The notes under the pieces were generated by a model. That model was not told where the DNA came from. It saw only the letters and a list, made by a program, of their open reading frames with translations, and did no database searches. Below are positions 8,234-17,800 of a stretch of 53,303 nt of DNA, piece after piece (the first letter of the stretch is position 1; each line of letters opens with the position of its first letter). The position numbers and the translations under genes were made by a program. The DNA is from a virus: positions 1-53,303 of IMG/VR virus record IMGVR_UViG_3300031688_000023; one strand, written 5' to 3'.

Positions 8234-9343
8234 ATGGATATTAAAGTAAAAGAAGTAAAATTCGAAGAGCCAAAATCAGCAATCGAAGTAGAAGAAAAGC
8301 TGTTAAAGGATCATGAAGACAAATTACAGGGAACTTCTGTAAAAGAAGCCTCTGACACAAAAGAAGAAATTACGTCTGAAAAAGAAACGAAGGCGGAAGA
8401 AAGTTCAGAGTCAGAAATAAATGACAAAGACGTTCTTAAATATATTAAAAATAGATATGATAAAGACATCTCGTCAGTAGATGAATTGTTTGCGCAAACA
8501 AAAGACAATGACGATTTACCTGATGATGTGGCGGCATATTTTAAGTACAAGAAGGAAACAGGACGTGGAATTGAAGACTTTTATAAATTACAAAAAGACT
8601 ACGAATCCATGGACGGTGACCAATTGTTGGCTGACTATTATAACGTAACCGAAGATGGGTTAGACGCTATAGATATTCAAGATTTAATTGAAGATAAATT
8701 TTCTTATGATGAAGATTTAGATGATGTTAAAGATGTGAAGAAAGTTAAGCTAGCAAAAAAACGAGAACTTGCGAAAGCAAAGAAGTTTTTTAGTGAACAA
8801 AAAGATAAATATAAAGCTCCTCTTGAGTCAAGTGGGGGTGGGTTGTCTGATGAACAAGAAAAAAGTCTTACTGCTTATAAAAGTTACATAGAAGAATCTA
8901 AAACTGTTGAAGAAGCAAATGAAAAAAGATATGACTATTTCTTAGATAAAACTGAAAAAGTTTTTAACGATGAATTTAAAGGTTTTAAATTTGATATCGG
9001 TGAAAAAGATATGTCTTATAAACCAGGGACAGCTCAAGAATTGAAAAACAAACAGAAAGACGTTAACACATGGCTTAACACTTTTATGGATGACAAAGGC
9101 TTGATAGAAAATACGGAAGGATACCACAAGTCTCTTTCTGTTGCAATGAACCCTGACAAATTTGCTAAATTTTTTTACGAACAAGGCGTAGCAGCAGCTG
9201 TGGATAATGTTACTAAGAAATCTAAGAACATAAACATGGATGTTAGGCCAGCTCCTCAATCTTTTCAAAAAGATGGATTGAAGATAAGAAACGTAGGAAA
9301 TACTGATTCAGGTAGAGGACTCAAAATAAGAAGTATAAAATAA
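8234..9343 (+). CDS. Putative scaffolding protein (acidic)
   Basis: The 369-aa product is extremely rich in Asp, Glu and Lys with few aromatics in the first 100 residues and predicted long helices. It ends with a short basic segment (LKIRNVG, then GLKIRSIK). Acidic helical proteins with a basic C-terminus located between portal and major capsid genes are usually scaffolds: the tail binds capsid protein while the helical body organises the procapsid. No protease motif is visible. A weak promoter-like TAACTTTA lies at 8211-8218. Function is inferred from composition and gene order. Confidence 0.6.
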   Translation: MDIKVKEVKFEEPKSAIEVEEKLLKDHEDKLQGTSVKEASDTKEEITSEKETKAEESSESEINDKDVLKYIKNRYDKDISSVDELFAQTKDNDDLPDDVAAYFKYKKETGRGIEDFYKLQKDYESMDGDQLLADYYNVTEDGLDAIDIQDLIEDKFSYDEDLDDVKDVKKVKLAKKRELAKAKKFFSEQKDKYKAPLESSGGGLSDEQEKSLTAYKSYIEESKTVEEANEKRYDYFLDKTEKVFNDEFKGFKFDIGEKDMSYKPGTAQELKNKQKDVNTWLNTFMDDKGLIENTEGYHKSLSVAMNPDKFAKFFYEQGVAAAVDNVTKKSKNINMDVRPAPQSFQKDGLKIRNVGNTDSGRGLKIRSIK

Positions 9344-9370
9344 ATTATTTAAACTAAAAAAAAATTAATT

Positions 9371-10804
9371 ATGTCAGTATTACAAACACCTGGATTTCAG
9401 TTACAGCCTTCTGCACAGAGGACTCTATCTCCATCCAACTACATAACTAACTTTGATTTCTTGAATCAGTATTTACCAGATACATATGAAAAGGAATTTG
9501 AGCGTTATGGAAACAGATCAGTAGCATCCTTCTTAAGACAAGTAGGTGCTGAAATGCCTTCAAATTCAGATTTGATTAAATGGGCAGAACAAGGAAGACT
9601 ACACGTTAAATATACAAATGTAAATGCAGATAGTGCAGCACTTCAAGGTGCAGCATCAGCTAATTTTACTGTAAACGATGTGTTAAATCCTTTAACGAAT
9701 GCAGCAGCAAATATATCAGGACAAATTGCAATGAGAGTAGGTCAAACTCTTATGATTTCTGATAATGCTCCTAATTCAACATTAAGTAACAAAGCAATTG
9801 TATCAGCTGTTAACTACGCAACAGGTGTGGTAACAGTATTGTTTTACGAAGCTCTTGGTCAATCATTTGCGGTTAACTCAACTGTAACTATATTTGTTTA
9901 TGGTTCTGAGTTCCAAAAAGGAACAGACACAATGGCTGAGTCGTTAACTTCAGATGATTTCATCTTTCAAAATTCACCAATCATTATCAAAGACAGATAC
10001 AGAGTAGCTGGTTCTGATATGGCGCAAATTGGATGGATTGAAATTACAGGAGAAGACGGAGTAAATGGATACCTTTGGTATTTAAAGTCAGAGCATGATA
10101 CAAGACTACGTTTTGAAGATTACCTAGAAACAGCTATGGTGGAAGCAGTTCCAGCAGAAGCAGCTTCAGGTGCAATTGGTTCAACTACTACAGGTAATAA
10201 AGGTTCAGACGGAATCTTCTTTGTTGTACAAAGTAGAGGTAATATCTATGGTGGTGGAAACCCAGTAGCTTTAGCTCAATTTGACAATGTTATTCAAAGA
10301 CTTGATAAGCAAGGAGCAATTGAAGAAAATGTATTATTTGTAGACAGACAATTCTCATTTGATATTGACGATATGTTAGCAGCACAAAACTCTTACGGAG
10401 CAGGTGGTACTTCATATGGTTTATTTGACAATGATAAAGAAATGGCTTTAAATCTTGGATTCACTGGATTCAGAAGAGGTTATGACTTTTACAAGTCTGA
10501 TTGGAAATATCTTAACGATGCAACTATGAGAGGTGGTATTGTTGGAGGTGCAGTAAATGGACTATTAGTTCCAGCTGGATCAACTACAGTATATGACCAA
10601 GTATTAGGTAAAAACGCTAAGAGACCATTCTTACACGTTAGATATAGAGCTTCAGAAACTGAAGACAGACGTTACAAGACTTGGATTACAGGTTCAGCAG
10701 GTGGAGCGCAAACTTCTAACTTTGATTTAATGGATGTGAATTTCCTTTCAGAGAGAGCAGTATGTACTTTAGGTGCTAACAACTTCTTCTTATTCCAACA
10801 ATAA
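9371..10804 (+). CDS. Major capsid protein
   Basis: The 477-aa protein has the composition and position of an HK97-fold major capsid protein: it follows portal and scaffold and is followed by a strong terminator. The N-terminal arm runs through SPSNYITNFDFLNQYLPDTYE. A beta-rich insertion (about 85-185) includes AMRVGQTLMISDNAP, and the C-terminal part contains the long glycine-containing loops (YGAGGTSYG, GGIVGGAVNGLL) before a final strand. The sequence style resembles capsid proteins of crAss-related Bacteroidota podophages. Codon use is more uniform and slightly more GC-rich than in neighbours, as expected for the most highly expressed gene. Confidence 0.85.
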   Translation: MSVLQTPGFQLQPSAQRTLSPSNYITNFDFLNQYLPDTYEKEFERYGNRSVASFLRQVGAEMPSNSDLIKWAEQGRLHVKYTNVNADSAALQGAASANFTVNDVLNPLTNAAANISGQIAMRVGQTLMISDNAPNSTLSNKAIVSAVNYATGVVTVLFYEALGQSFAVNSTVTIFVYGSEFQKGTDTMAESLTSDDFIFQNSPIIIKDRYRVAGSDMAQIGWIEITGEDGVNGYLWYLKSEHDTRLRFEDYLETAMVEAVPAEAASGAIGSTTTGNKGSDGIFFVVQSRGNIYGGGNPVALAQFDNVIQRLDKQGAIEENVLFVDRQFSFDIDDMLAAQNSYGAGGTSYGLFDNDKEMALNLGFTGFRRGYDFYKSDWKYLNDATMRGGIVGGAVNGLLVPAGSTTVYDQVLGKNAKRPFLHVRYRASETEDRRYKTWITGSAGGAQTSNFDLMDVNFLSERAVCTLGANNFFLFQQ

Positions 10805-10819
10805 GAAGTACATTAATAA

Positions 10820-10850
10820 GGGGGGAGTTAATTCTCCTCCCTTTTTTTTT
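10820..10850 (+). terminator. Rho-independent terminator after the capsid gene
   Basis: An 8-bp GC-rich stem (10820-10827 with 10834-10841, one G.T wobble), loop TTAATT, then nine T residues (10842-10850). It lies 15 nt after the capsid stop and probably limits or partially attenuates read-through into downstream genes. Confidence 0.9.
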
Positions 10851-10873
10851 AAATCAAATTAAATTATATTATT

Positions 10874-11623
10874 ATGAAAAACAACAGCAAATATGTCGCT
10901 AAGACATACAAATTAAAAAGTGAAGCTTCTCCATTAAATTATATGTTAAGCTCACGAAACTCAACAAGATTTCCTTTATTATGGTTTGACGAAGATGCAG
11001 GTATTAACAGACCTCTTCGTTATGCAAGAAATCAAAAAAGTCCTTTTGAAGATGAGCAAGATGGAAACGCAATATTAGAACCAATTGTTTTTGAAGATGG
11101 GTTTTTATTCGTTCCAAAAGAAAATCAAATACTACAACAATTTTTATCTTACCACCCACAAAAAAATCAAGTGTTTCAAGAAGTTGACAAAGCTAAAGAT
11201 GCAAATGAAGAAGTAGAGTGGATGGATTACGTTTTACAAGCTCAAGTAACAGCTCATGATTTGACTGTTGAAAAACTCTCATCTTTAGGTAGAGTTGTCT
11301 TTGGACAAAAAGCTGATAAAATGTCAACAGCAGAATTAAAAAGAGATATGATGATATATGCTCAACAAGATCCTCAAGATTTCTTAGACACTATTAATGA
11401 TCCTATGGTAGAACTACAAGACGAAGTAGTTCAGTTTATAAGTCATGGTTTATTAGTACTTAATAATAAAAAAGTAAACTTTAATTTACCAGGAAATAAG
11501 AAAAAATTAATGACAGTTCCTTTTGGAGAAGACTCTCATTACATTTTAGCTTCTTATATGCAAAGTGATGAAGGACTAGAAGTATACAAGTTGTTAAAGA
11601 AACACCTTGATAAGGCTAAGTAA
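10874..11623 (+). CDS. Conserved virion-region protein, 249 aa
   Basis: I do not recognise a named family. The N-terminal third has short beta segments with SSRNSTRFPLLWFDEDAG, RPLRYARNQKSPFEDEQDG and IVFEDGFLFVP. The middle is helical and acidic. The C-terminal part has KKVNFNLPGNKKKLMTVPFG followed by a helical LEVYKLLKKHLDKAK end. It lies between the capsid and two small beta proteins in a structural module, so a minor head component or assembly protein is plausible. It begins after the capsid terminator, but I see no TAnnTTTG promoter in the 23 nt between, so expression probably depends on read-through. Confidence 0.55.
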   Translation: MKNNSKYVAKTYKLKSEASPLNYMLSSRNSTRFPLLWFDEDAGINRPLRYARNQKSPFEDEQDGNAILEPIVFEDGFLFVPKENQILQQFLSYHPQKNQVFQEVDKAKDANEEVEWMDYVLQAQVTAHDLTVEKLSSLGRVVFGQKADKMSTAELKRDMMIYAQQDPQDFLDTINDPMVELQDEVVQFISHGLLVLNNKKVNFNLPGNKKKLMTVPFGEDSHYILASYMQSDEGLEVYKLLKKHLDKAK

Positions 11624-11631
11624 TATTTACT

Positions 11632-11639
11632 TATCTTTG
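11632..11639 (+). promoter_or_regulatory. Bacteroidota-type promoter TATCTTTG
   Basis: TATCTTTG with an upstream TTG at 11607-11609 (22 nt apart, close to the usual -33/-7 spacing), in the gap after the 10,874-11,623 gene and 31 nt before the next ATG. Confidence 0.6.
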
Positions 11640-11670
11640 TACTTTATTAACCCTTAATTTTATTTTTATT

Positions 11671-12042
11671 ATGGCAATGTCAAAATATTTATCAGTATAC
11701 ATTAATTCAGCATCTATTGCAGGAGGAGCGAATCTTATCCCAGCAGATGGTATTATTAATGTACTTCAAACAAATGCAACAACAGTTACTATTAACTTAA
11801 GAGATGCAGCAGCAGGTTTTCAAACTGTAGCAATAACCCATACAGCACTACCAGCTTACGCAGCTGCAACGCCAGAGGATTCTAGAGCTATGAGAAATTT
11901 CTTTGCTGACGCTATAGCACAAGCTTTATCCACTGGTTGGACAAGTCCTGCTTACTCTATATCTAACGTACCTGCTTACCCTGAAATCAAACCAGCGGCA
12001 GGAACAGGTAATGTAACAATTACAGCAATAGCTTGGTCTTAA
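11671..12042 (+). CDS. Small beta-rich virion protein, paralogue of the next gene
   Basis: A 123-aa protein that starts MAMSKYLSVYIN and contains VTINLRDAAAGFQTVAITHT followed by a helix RAMRNFFADAIAQAL. The next gene (12,067-12,813) starts MAAKYLSFPL and ends with a matching ITVLFY..ITITHT plus a helix LVQEAIQLAMQDAV, so the two share one fold, with the larger one carrying an insertion. It has its own promoter. Decoration or head-tail joining protein is likely from context; the exact role is unknown. Confidence 0.55.
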   Translation: MAMSKYLSVYINSASIAGGANLIPADGIINVLQTNATTVTINLRDAAAGFQTVAITHTALPAYAAATPEDSRAMRNFFADAIAQALSTGWTSPAYSISNVPAYPEIKPAAGTGNVTITAIAWS

Positions 12043-12066
12043 TATTAACCTTTAAAATATAATAAT

Positions 12067-12813
12067 ATGGCAGCTAAATATTTATCGTTTCCTTTAGCAA
12101 CAATTGTTGATTCAGGAACAGAATCGTTAATTACCACAGGTAATAATATTACAGCATTTACAGCAGCGTCTATGACGGATACAACTGCTGACTTTGTTGC
12201 ACTAGATGTAAAAATAGGAGATACAGTTACAGATACAGTTAACAATGATACAGCGTTAGTAACAGCTGTAACATCAGCAACAGAATTAGCTATTTCTGCT
12301 AATATTTTTACTGTGGCTCTAGAAACTTATTCTATTGCAGCATCAACAGCTAATGAGTTATATGATAGTGGTCAAAATTTCGTAACTACTGTTTCCCCTG
12401 GAGATATTGTTTTCAATACAACAGCAGGAGCTTCAGCAAGAGTAGTTTCAGTAAGTTCTAATTTTAGATTAGTTCTTTCTGGAGATATTATGACTATTGG
12501 AGATACTTATAATGTGCTAGACGAGTTAACTTCTAACGAACAATTAGTTTCTTTATCGGAATTACTAATGGTTCAAAGAACAACTAACTTTATAACTGTT
12601 CTTTTTTATGGAGCTGGGTCAGGTAATGATACAATTACTATTACTCATACAGACCAAGGAACTGCAAGTTTAGTTCAAGAAGCTATTCAACTTGCTATGC
12701 AAGACGCAGTTAGTATGCCAGGATCTATTCCTAAACCTTCTTCTCAAGAAGTTGGAATTGGCTTAAATTCAAGCAGACACAGAGTTTTAATTAACAGTAT
12801 TAATATAGCTTAA
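12067..12813 (+). CDS. Beta-rich virion protein with two inserted repeat domains
   Basis: The 248-aa product has the same ends as the preceding 123-aa protein (MAAKYLSF at the start; ITITHT plus amphipathic helix at the end). Between them are two tandem copies of a beta-module of about 55 residues: MTDTTADFVALDVKIGDTV to ETYSI, and LYDSGQNFVTTVSPGDIV to DTYNV. The same module recurs in the next gene and in the 1713-aa tail protein. It ends just before a strong terminator. Likely a minor virion component. Confidence 0.55.
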   Translation: MAAKYLSFPLATIVDSGTESLITTGNNITAFTAASMTDTTADFVALDVKIGDTVTDTVNNDTALVTAVTSATELAISANIFTVALETYSIAASTANELYDSGQNFVTTVSPGDIVFNTTAGASARVVSVSSNFRLVLSGDIMTIGDTYNVLDELTSNEQLVSLSELLMVQRTTNFITVLFYGAGSGNDTITITHTDQGTASLVQEAIQLAMQDAVSMPGSIPKPSSQEVGIGLNSSRHRVLINSINIA

Positions 12814-12838
12814 TATTAAATTAACTAACTTTTAAAGG

Positions 12839-12872
12839 GAGGCTACTAAATAAAGTAGCCTCTTTTTTTTTT
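12839..12872 (+). terminator. Rho-independent terminator
   Basis: Perfect 9-bp stem GAGGCTACT/AGTAGCCTC (12839-12847 with 12854-12862), loop AAATAA, then ten T residues. A TATCTTTG promoter starts 3 nt after it, so transcription is insulated and re-initiated here. Confidence 0.93.
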
Positions 12873-12874
12873 CT

Positions 12875-12882
12875 TATCTTTG
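12875..12882 (+). promoter_or_regulatory. Bacteroidota-type promoter TATCTTTG
   Basis: TATCTTTG immediately downstream of a terminator and 19 nt before the ATG of the ring/connector gene at 12,902. It leaves only a very short 5' leader. Confidence 0.65.
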
Positions 12883-12901
12883 TAAAAAACAACTATACAC
12901 T

Positions 12902-13879
12902 ATGGCTGCTAATATTAATGAGATAAGAAATACTGTTTTAGCTATAGCTAATAAAAACAACTACGGATATATATCTCCTAGTGATTTTAATCTTTATGCT
13001 AAACAGGCTCAAATGGACATGTTTGAAGATTATTTTTATCAATACAACAATTGGATTAACAGACAAAATGGAAGAACTTCTGGTTCTGGATATGCTGATA
13101 TATTAAAAAGTTTAGTAGAAGTTATTGAAGGTTTTTCGGTAACATCATTTCTTGCTCAAACTTTAGCTAATCAATATGCACTTCCAGCAGATTATTATTT
13201 TATAGATAAATTGTTTTATTACCCAACTGTTTTATCAACTGGTACTAATACTTTTGTTAATGCATTTAAATTAACTGATGGAGCAGCAACTTTCTCTAAT
13301 TTAACAGCACCGTATACTCCACCTGTTGGAAGTTTAATAGTTAACACTACAACTGTAGGAGAATGTTTTGTAACCAATGTTGACAGCCCTACTGTTTTAT
13401 CTATAAGTGGAGATATAATGAACTTAAATGATAGTTACGTTATATATGAAAATACTAACATAACAGAAGTAGAAAGAGTAAGTCAAAACAAAATATTTTA
13501 TTTGACTAGCTCACCGTTAACAGCACCATCAGCACAATTTCCAGCTTATACATTAGAAGGGAATACAGTTACAGTTTACCCAACAGTTATAGGGCCAAAT
13601 GTAGGTAGTAGTGTTTTTAGTCAATGGGCAGCATCAAGAGTACAAGCACAATACATAAGGTATCCTCTAACACCACAATGGACATTTGTCGCATTGGCAG
13701 GTGGTGAGCCAGTATTTAATAATACAGCTGCAACTTTTCAAGACTTTGAATTACCAGACTCTGATGAGCCAGCATTAATTGCTAAAATATGTCAGTATGT
13801 AGGTATTGAAATTAGAGAAGGAGATGTGTACCAATTTGGAACAGCTGAATTAAACGAAGAAACTCAAACAACAACATAA
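12902..13879 (+). CDS. Putative ring/head-tail connector protein 1
   Basis: The 325-aa protein begins with a helical domain (EIRNTVLAIANKNNYGYISP, then FNLYAKQAQMDMFEDYFYQYN) typical of head-tail adaptor or ring proteins that follow the capsid genes of crAss-like phages. One copy of the shared beta-module is inserted at about residues 123-184 (LTDGAATFSNL to NDSYVIYE). The C-terminal part returns to a domain with YIRYPLTPQWTFVA and ELPDSDEPALIAKICQYVGIEI, the latter shaped like the ring-forming helix of adaptor proteins. It is preceded by its own promoter and followed 1 nt later by a second connector-like gene. Role is inferred from fold-like features and gene order. Confidence 0.55.
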   Translation: MAANINEIRNTVLAIANKNNYGYISPSDFNLYAKQAQMDMFEDYFYQYNNWINRQNGRTSGSGYADILKSLVEVIEGFSVTSFLAQTLANQYALPADYYFIDKLFYYPTVLSTGTNTFVNAFKLTDGAATFSNLTAPYTPPVGSLIVNTTTVGECFVTNVDSPTVLSISGDIMNLNDSYVIYENTNITEVERVSQNKIFYLTSSPLTAPSAQFPAYTLEGNTVTVYPTVIGPNVGSSVFSQWAASRVQAQYIRYPLTPQWTFVALAGGEPVFNNTAATFQDFELPDSDEPALIAKICQYVGIEIREGDVYQFGTAELNEETQTTT

Positions 13880-13880
13880 A

Positions 13881-14804
13881 ATGGCATACATAAATGATTA
13901 TCAATATTACGAAAATGGAGGAGCAAATCCTGAAGATGCTAATTGGGGTTCGTACCAATATACATCTTTAGAAGAGATAGTTAATAATTTTATGTTAATG
14001 TATCAAGGTAACAATGAATTATTAAATAACTTAAGTAGATACCAAGTTTTGTTTTATGCAAAAAGAGGAATTCAAGAGCTTAATTATGATGCAATGAAAG
14101 AAATTAAAATCTTAGAACTTGATGTATGTAATTCTTTAAGATTTGTTTTGCCTCAAGATTTTGTTAATTGGGTTCGAGTTTCAGTATATAGAAATGGATT
14201 TTTATTACCTCTTGTAGAAAACATTCAAACAAATTGGAGTGGAGCTTATTTGCAGGATAATAATTGTAATATACTTTTTGACCAAGATGGTAACGTATTA
14301 AAACCTCAACATTCTAATCTTGATATGGATAGAATATTAGGCTCTAAAAAAAGTATTTATTTAAATGCTAACAGTCCTTTTAATAATCAAGCTGGATTTA
14401 ATGTAGATGGGAGTTGGTATTTTGATTATGCAATAGGAGCTAGATTTGGGTTAAACCCAGAAACAGCTAATCAAAACCCCACTTTTAGTATTGACAAAAA
14501 AAGTGGTGTAATTAATTTTAGTTCAGGAGTCATAAACGACATGGTAATTGTTGAATATGTATCTGATGGAATGGAAAACGGAAACAATGCCAGTATAGAA
14601 GTTAACAAGCTTTTTGAAGATTATATTTACGCATTTATTAGATACTCTATTTTAAACGGAAGGTTAGGAGTACAAGAATATATAGTAAATAGAGCAAGAA
14701 AAGATAAATCTGCATTATTAAGAAATGCAAAAATAAGATTAAGTAATATACACCCTGGAAGACTCTTACAAAACTTAAGAGGTCAGGCTAAATGGATAAA
14801 GTAA
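13881..14804 (+). CDS. Putative ring/tail-tube adaptor protein 2
   Basis: The 307-aa protein has an N-terminal helix pair (LEEIVNNFMLMYQ, then YQVLFYAKRGIQELNYDAMK), a beta core (ILELDVCNSLRFVLPQDFVNWVRVSVYRNG in general form, where the LPxDFVxWV signature is typical of tail tubular/adaptor proteins of Bacteroidota podophages), and a C-terminal helix set ending GRLLQNLRGQAKWIK. This corresponds to the place of T7 gp11-like adaptors. Start is 1 nt after the preceding stop, and the stop is 1 nt before the nozzle ATG. Confidence 0.6.
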   Translation: MAYINDYQYYENGGANPEDANWGSYQYTSLEEIVNNFMLMYQGNNELLNNLSRYQVLFYAKRGIQELNYDAMKEIKILELDVCNSLRFVLPQDFVNWVRVSVYRNGFLLPLVENIQTNWSGAYLQDNNCNILFDQDGNVLKPQHSNLDMDRILGSKKSIYLNANSPFNNQAGFNVDGSWYFDYAIGARFGLNPETANQNPTFSIDKKSGVINFSSGVINDMVIVEYVSDGMENGNNASIEVNKLFEDYIYAFIRYSILNGRLGVQEYIVNRARKDKSALLRNAKIRLSNIHPGRLLQNLRGQAKWIK

Positions 14805-14805
14805 T

Positions 14806-17800
14806 ATGGCATTAACAAGTATGAATTTCGTTGAGGGCAAAATGAATAAGAGTGTTGATGAACGTCTTATTCCTGACGGTCAATATATTGACGCTTTAAA
14901 TGTACGTCTTGGTTCAACAGAAGGTACTGAAATAGGTGCTGTAGAAAACTCAAAAGGTAACACGCAATTAACAACTCTTGATTTTCAAGGAACACCTTTA
15001 GTTAATCCAACCACAATAGGTGCGTATGCAGATAGTGTAAGAGAAACAATATACTGGTTTGTGTCATCCGACAATTACGATATGATTGTATCATATCACA
15101 CTCCGACAACTCTTATTACTCAACACGTTGTAACAATAAATGTTTTAAATTTTAACCCTACTTTTTTAGTTACAGGTGTTAGTTTAATAGAAGATTTATT
15201 GTTTTTTACAGATGACAATAACCCTCCTAGAAAAATAAACATAAACAGAAATTATAATGATCCAGTGGGGACTGTTGATGGTATTATTGCTGAAGACATT
15301 AATGTTATATTAAAACCACCTGGGTATGAACCTTTAGACAATCTTCCATCTCCAGACGTAGAATTAGTAAACATTCCAGGAGAAGAAAATTATTTAGAAG
15401 ACAGATTTGTATCTTTTGCGTATCGTTACAGATATGAAGACAAAGAATATAGTGCTATTTCTTTATTTACCGTACCTGCTTTTTCACCTAGACCTTTTAG
15501 TTTAGACCCAAGTAGTTATAAAAATAACGGAATGTTAAACGCTTTTAATTCTGCTAATGTAACTTTTGATACAGGATCAAGCAGAGTTGTAGAAATAGAT
15601 GTTTTATATAAACTAACTACATCTTCAGTAGTTAATGTAATTGAAAGATTTGTAAAACAAGATTTAGGATGGGGAGATAATACTAATCAAACTATTTTAT
15701 TTACAAACAGTAAAATTTATACAACATTAGGTTCTGATGAACTTTTAAGATTATATGATAATGTTCCTAGATTTGCTAAAGCTCAAACAATTATGGGTAA
15801 CCGTTTAGTTTACGGTAACAATGTAGATGGGTATAATATATCTACAGCTAGTGGGCAAACACTTTCACAAAATTTTATTACAAGTGTTGTCAATACTGAT
15901 ATATCTTTAGAAGAAGGCCCTCAACCTATTTTTAACACAGGAGTTTCTGGGCAAGGTAATTCTGTAGACTATCAAATAAACGGTAATAACCCTAATTTTA
16001 ATTATGCAAATAATACGGTTACTTTTGATTTAACTAATTTTATAGCTAATGTAAACGCAGGTATTGCTAATAAATTAATTGCAGGGACTCAATTAAGTTT
16101 TAATTTTTCTGTACAATCTAAATCATGGGAATACACTTCTACAGATGCAGCTGGAACTACAACAACAACTTGTACTTCAGCTGGTTTACCTATAGCTGGC
16201 TGTTCATGTTATCCTACATGGGATGGAACAGACTCTCCTTTTCAATTATCTTTTATTTTTAGATTAGACCAAGACTATACTAGCGTTTTTGACATGGTTA
16301 ATAGTTCTGAATTTCAAGCTCAAGTGGGGACAGCATTATCTATAAACGTAACAGCTTTAAACCTATGTGGTACAGCCACTCAAGGAACTTCAATGGCTGA
16401 TCGTTTTAATTGTAATGCAGCAGCTGTACCTCAGGTATGTGCTTATACAAAATATAATAGTAGTATTAATGATTCAGTTTCACAACAAGGATTTAATATA
16501 ACTACAGTGCCAGGAGACAATACATTTTCACTGCAATTAATAGCTATGAATTCAAGATTTGTTGATGGTACTGGAATAATTCATAATGTATTTGAATATT
16601 TTGAGATTATTAATAGTAGTTATTTTTACGTTAGCGACCAAGATACCTCAAGTCTACACAGTAATAGAGATTACGAAACTGGAATTGTTTATATGGATGA
16701 ATATGCTCGTGCATCTACTGTGTTAGTATCATTATTTAATACAGTTTATGTTTCTCCAGCCTCTTCTATAGATAAAAATGAAATTAGTGTATCTATACCT
16801 ACAATTGACCAAGCTCCGTACTGGGCTAGTTCTTATAAGTTTGTAGTTAAACCAAGTGCTACTAATTACGAAACTATTTTTGTAAACTTTTTTTATGTTA
16901 ACCCTGAGACTAATGTTACATATTTTAAACTTGAAGGAGATAATCAAAGTAAAGTAAAAACAGGACAAACTTTAATTGTTAAAAAAGATTCAGCAGGGGC
17001 TTTAACACAAGAAGTAAAAGTTACTGTTTTAGCAGTAGAAGCTGAGGCTAGAAACTTTTTAAACTCAGACCCAACAGCTTCTCCACTTCCTAATGGTAAC
17101 CAGCTCCCTGGCTTATATATGCAAATGAAAGCAAGTAATTTTACTGCTGCATCACAAGATGGGGATGTTATAGAAACATGGCCAACAGTAAATGCAGGTG
17201 GTACAGTATCAACAGCATTTCCATGTTCTAATAATGAAATTTGGGTTGCAACACAATCTTTTCAAGAAGTAGCTTCTTTTAGTTATAACAGGTGGATGTA
17301 CAGATTAGCTAGTTTTGACGATTTAGTTAATCCGAGTTTTGCCAATATGTCTAACATTACATTACCTGCTGGATCGGTAGTTCAAATATTTATAAGAAAT
17401 AACAGAAGGGGACGTGGAGCTAGCTGTCAAGAAGTTAATTATATATATGAAAAACAATATGTAGTTAGGCAAGACTACGCTTCTTTTTCTGCATGGTGGT
17501 TCGGAGATAATATACCAATAGATACTGGCACATTGTTTTCAGGGGCTATGACTAATACGTTTAATAATACTATTATTAATTCAACTACAATACCACCTTG
17601 TAAATCTGACATACCTAACCCTACTTCTTTTAATGCTAAGTATCAATTTATAAAAGATCCTAACGGAATAGAATATTTTTCTATAGCCTCTGGGATACCT
17701 GCTTGTGCAGGAAGTCTTTTTAATAATAATAGAGTATCAAAGTCTAGAATGAGATTAGTTGTTTACCGAGCTGATAATGCTATTATATTTGAAACAGAAC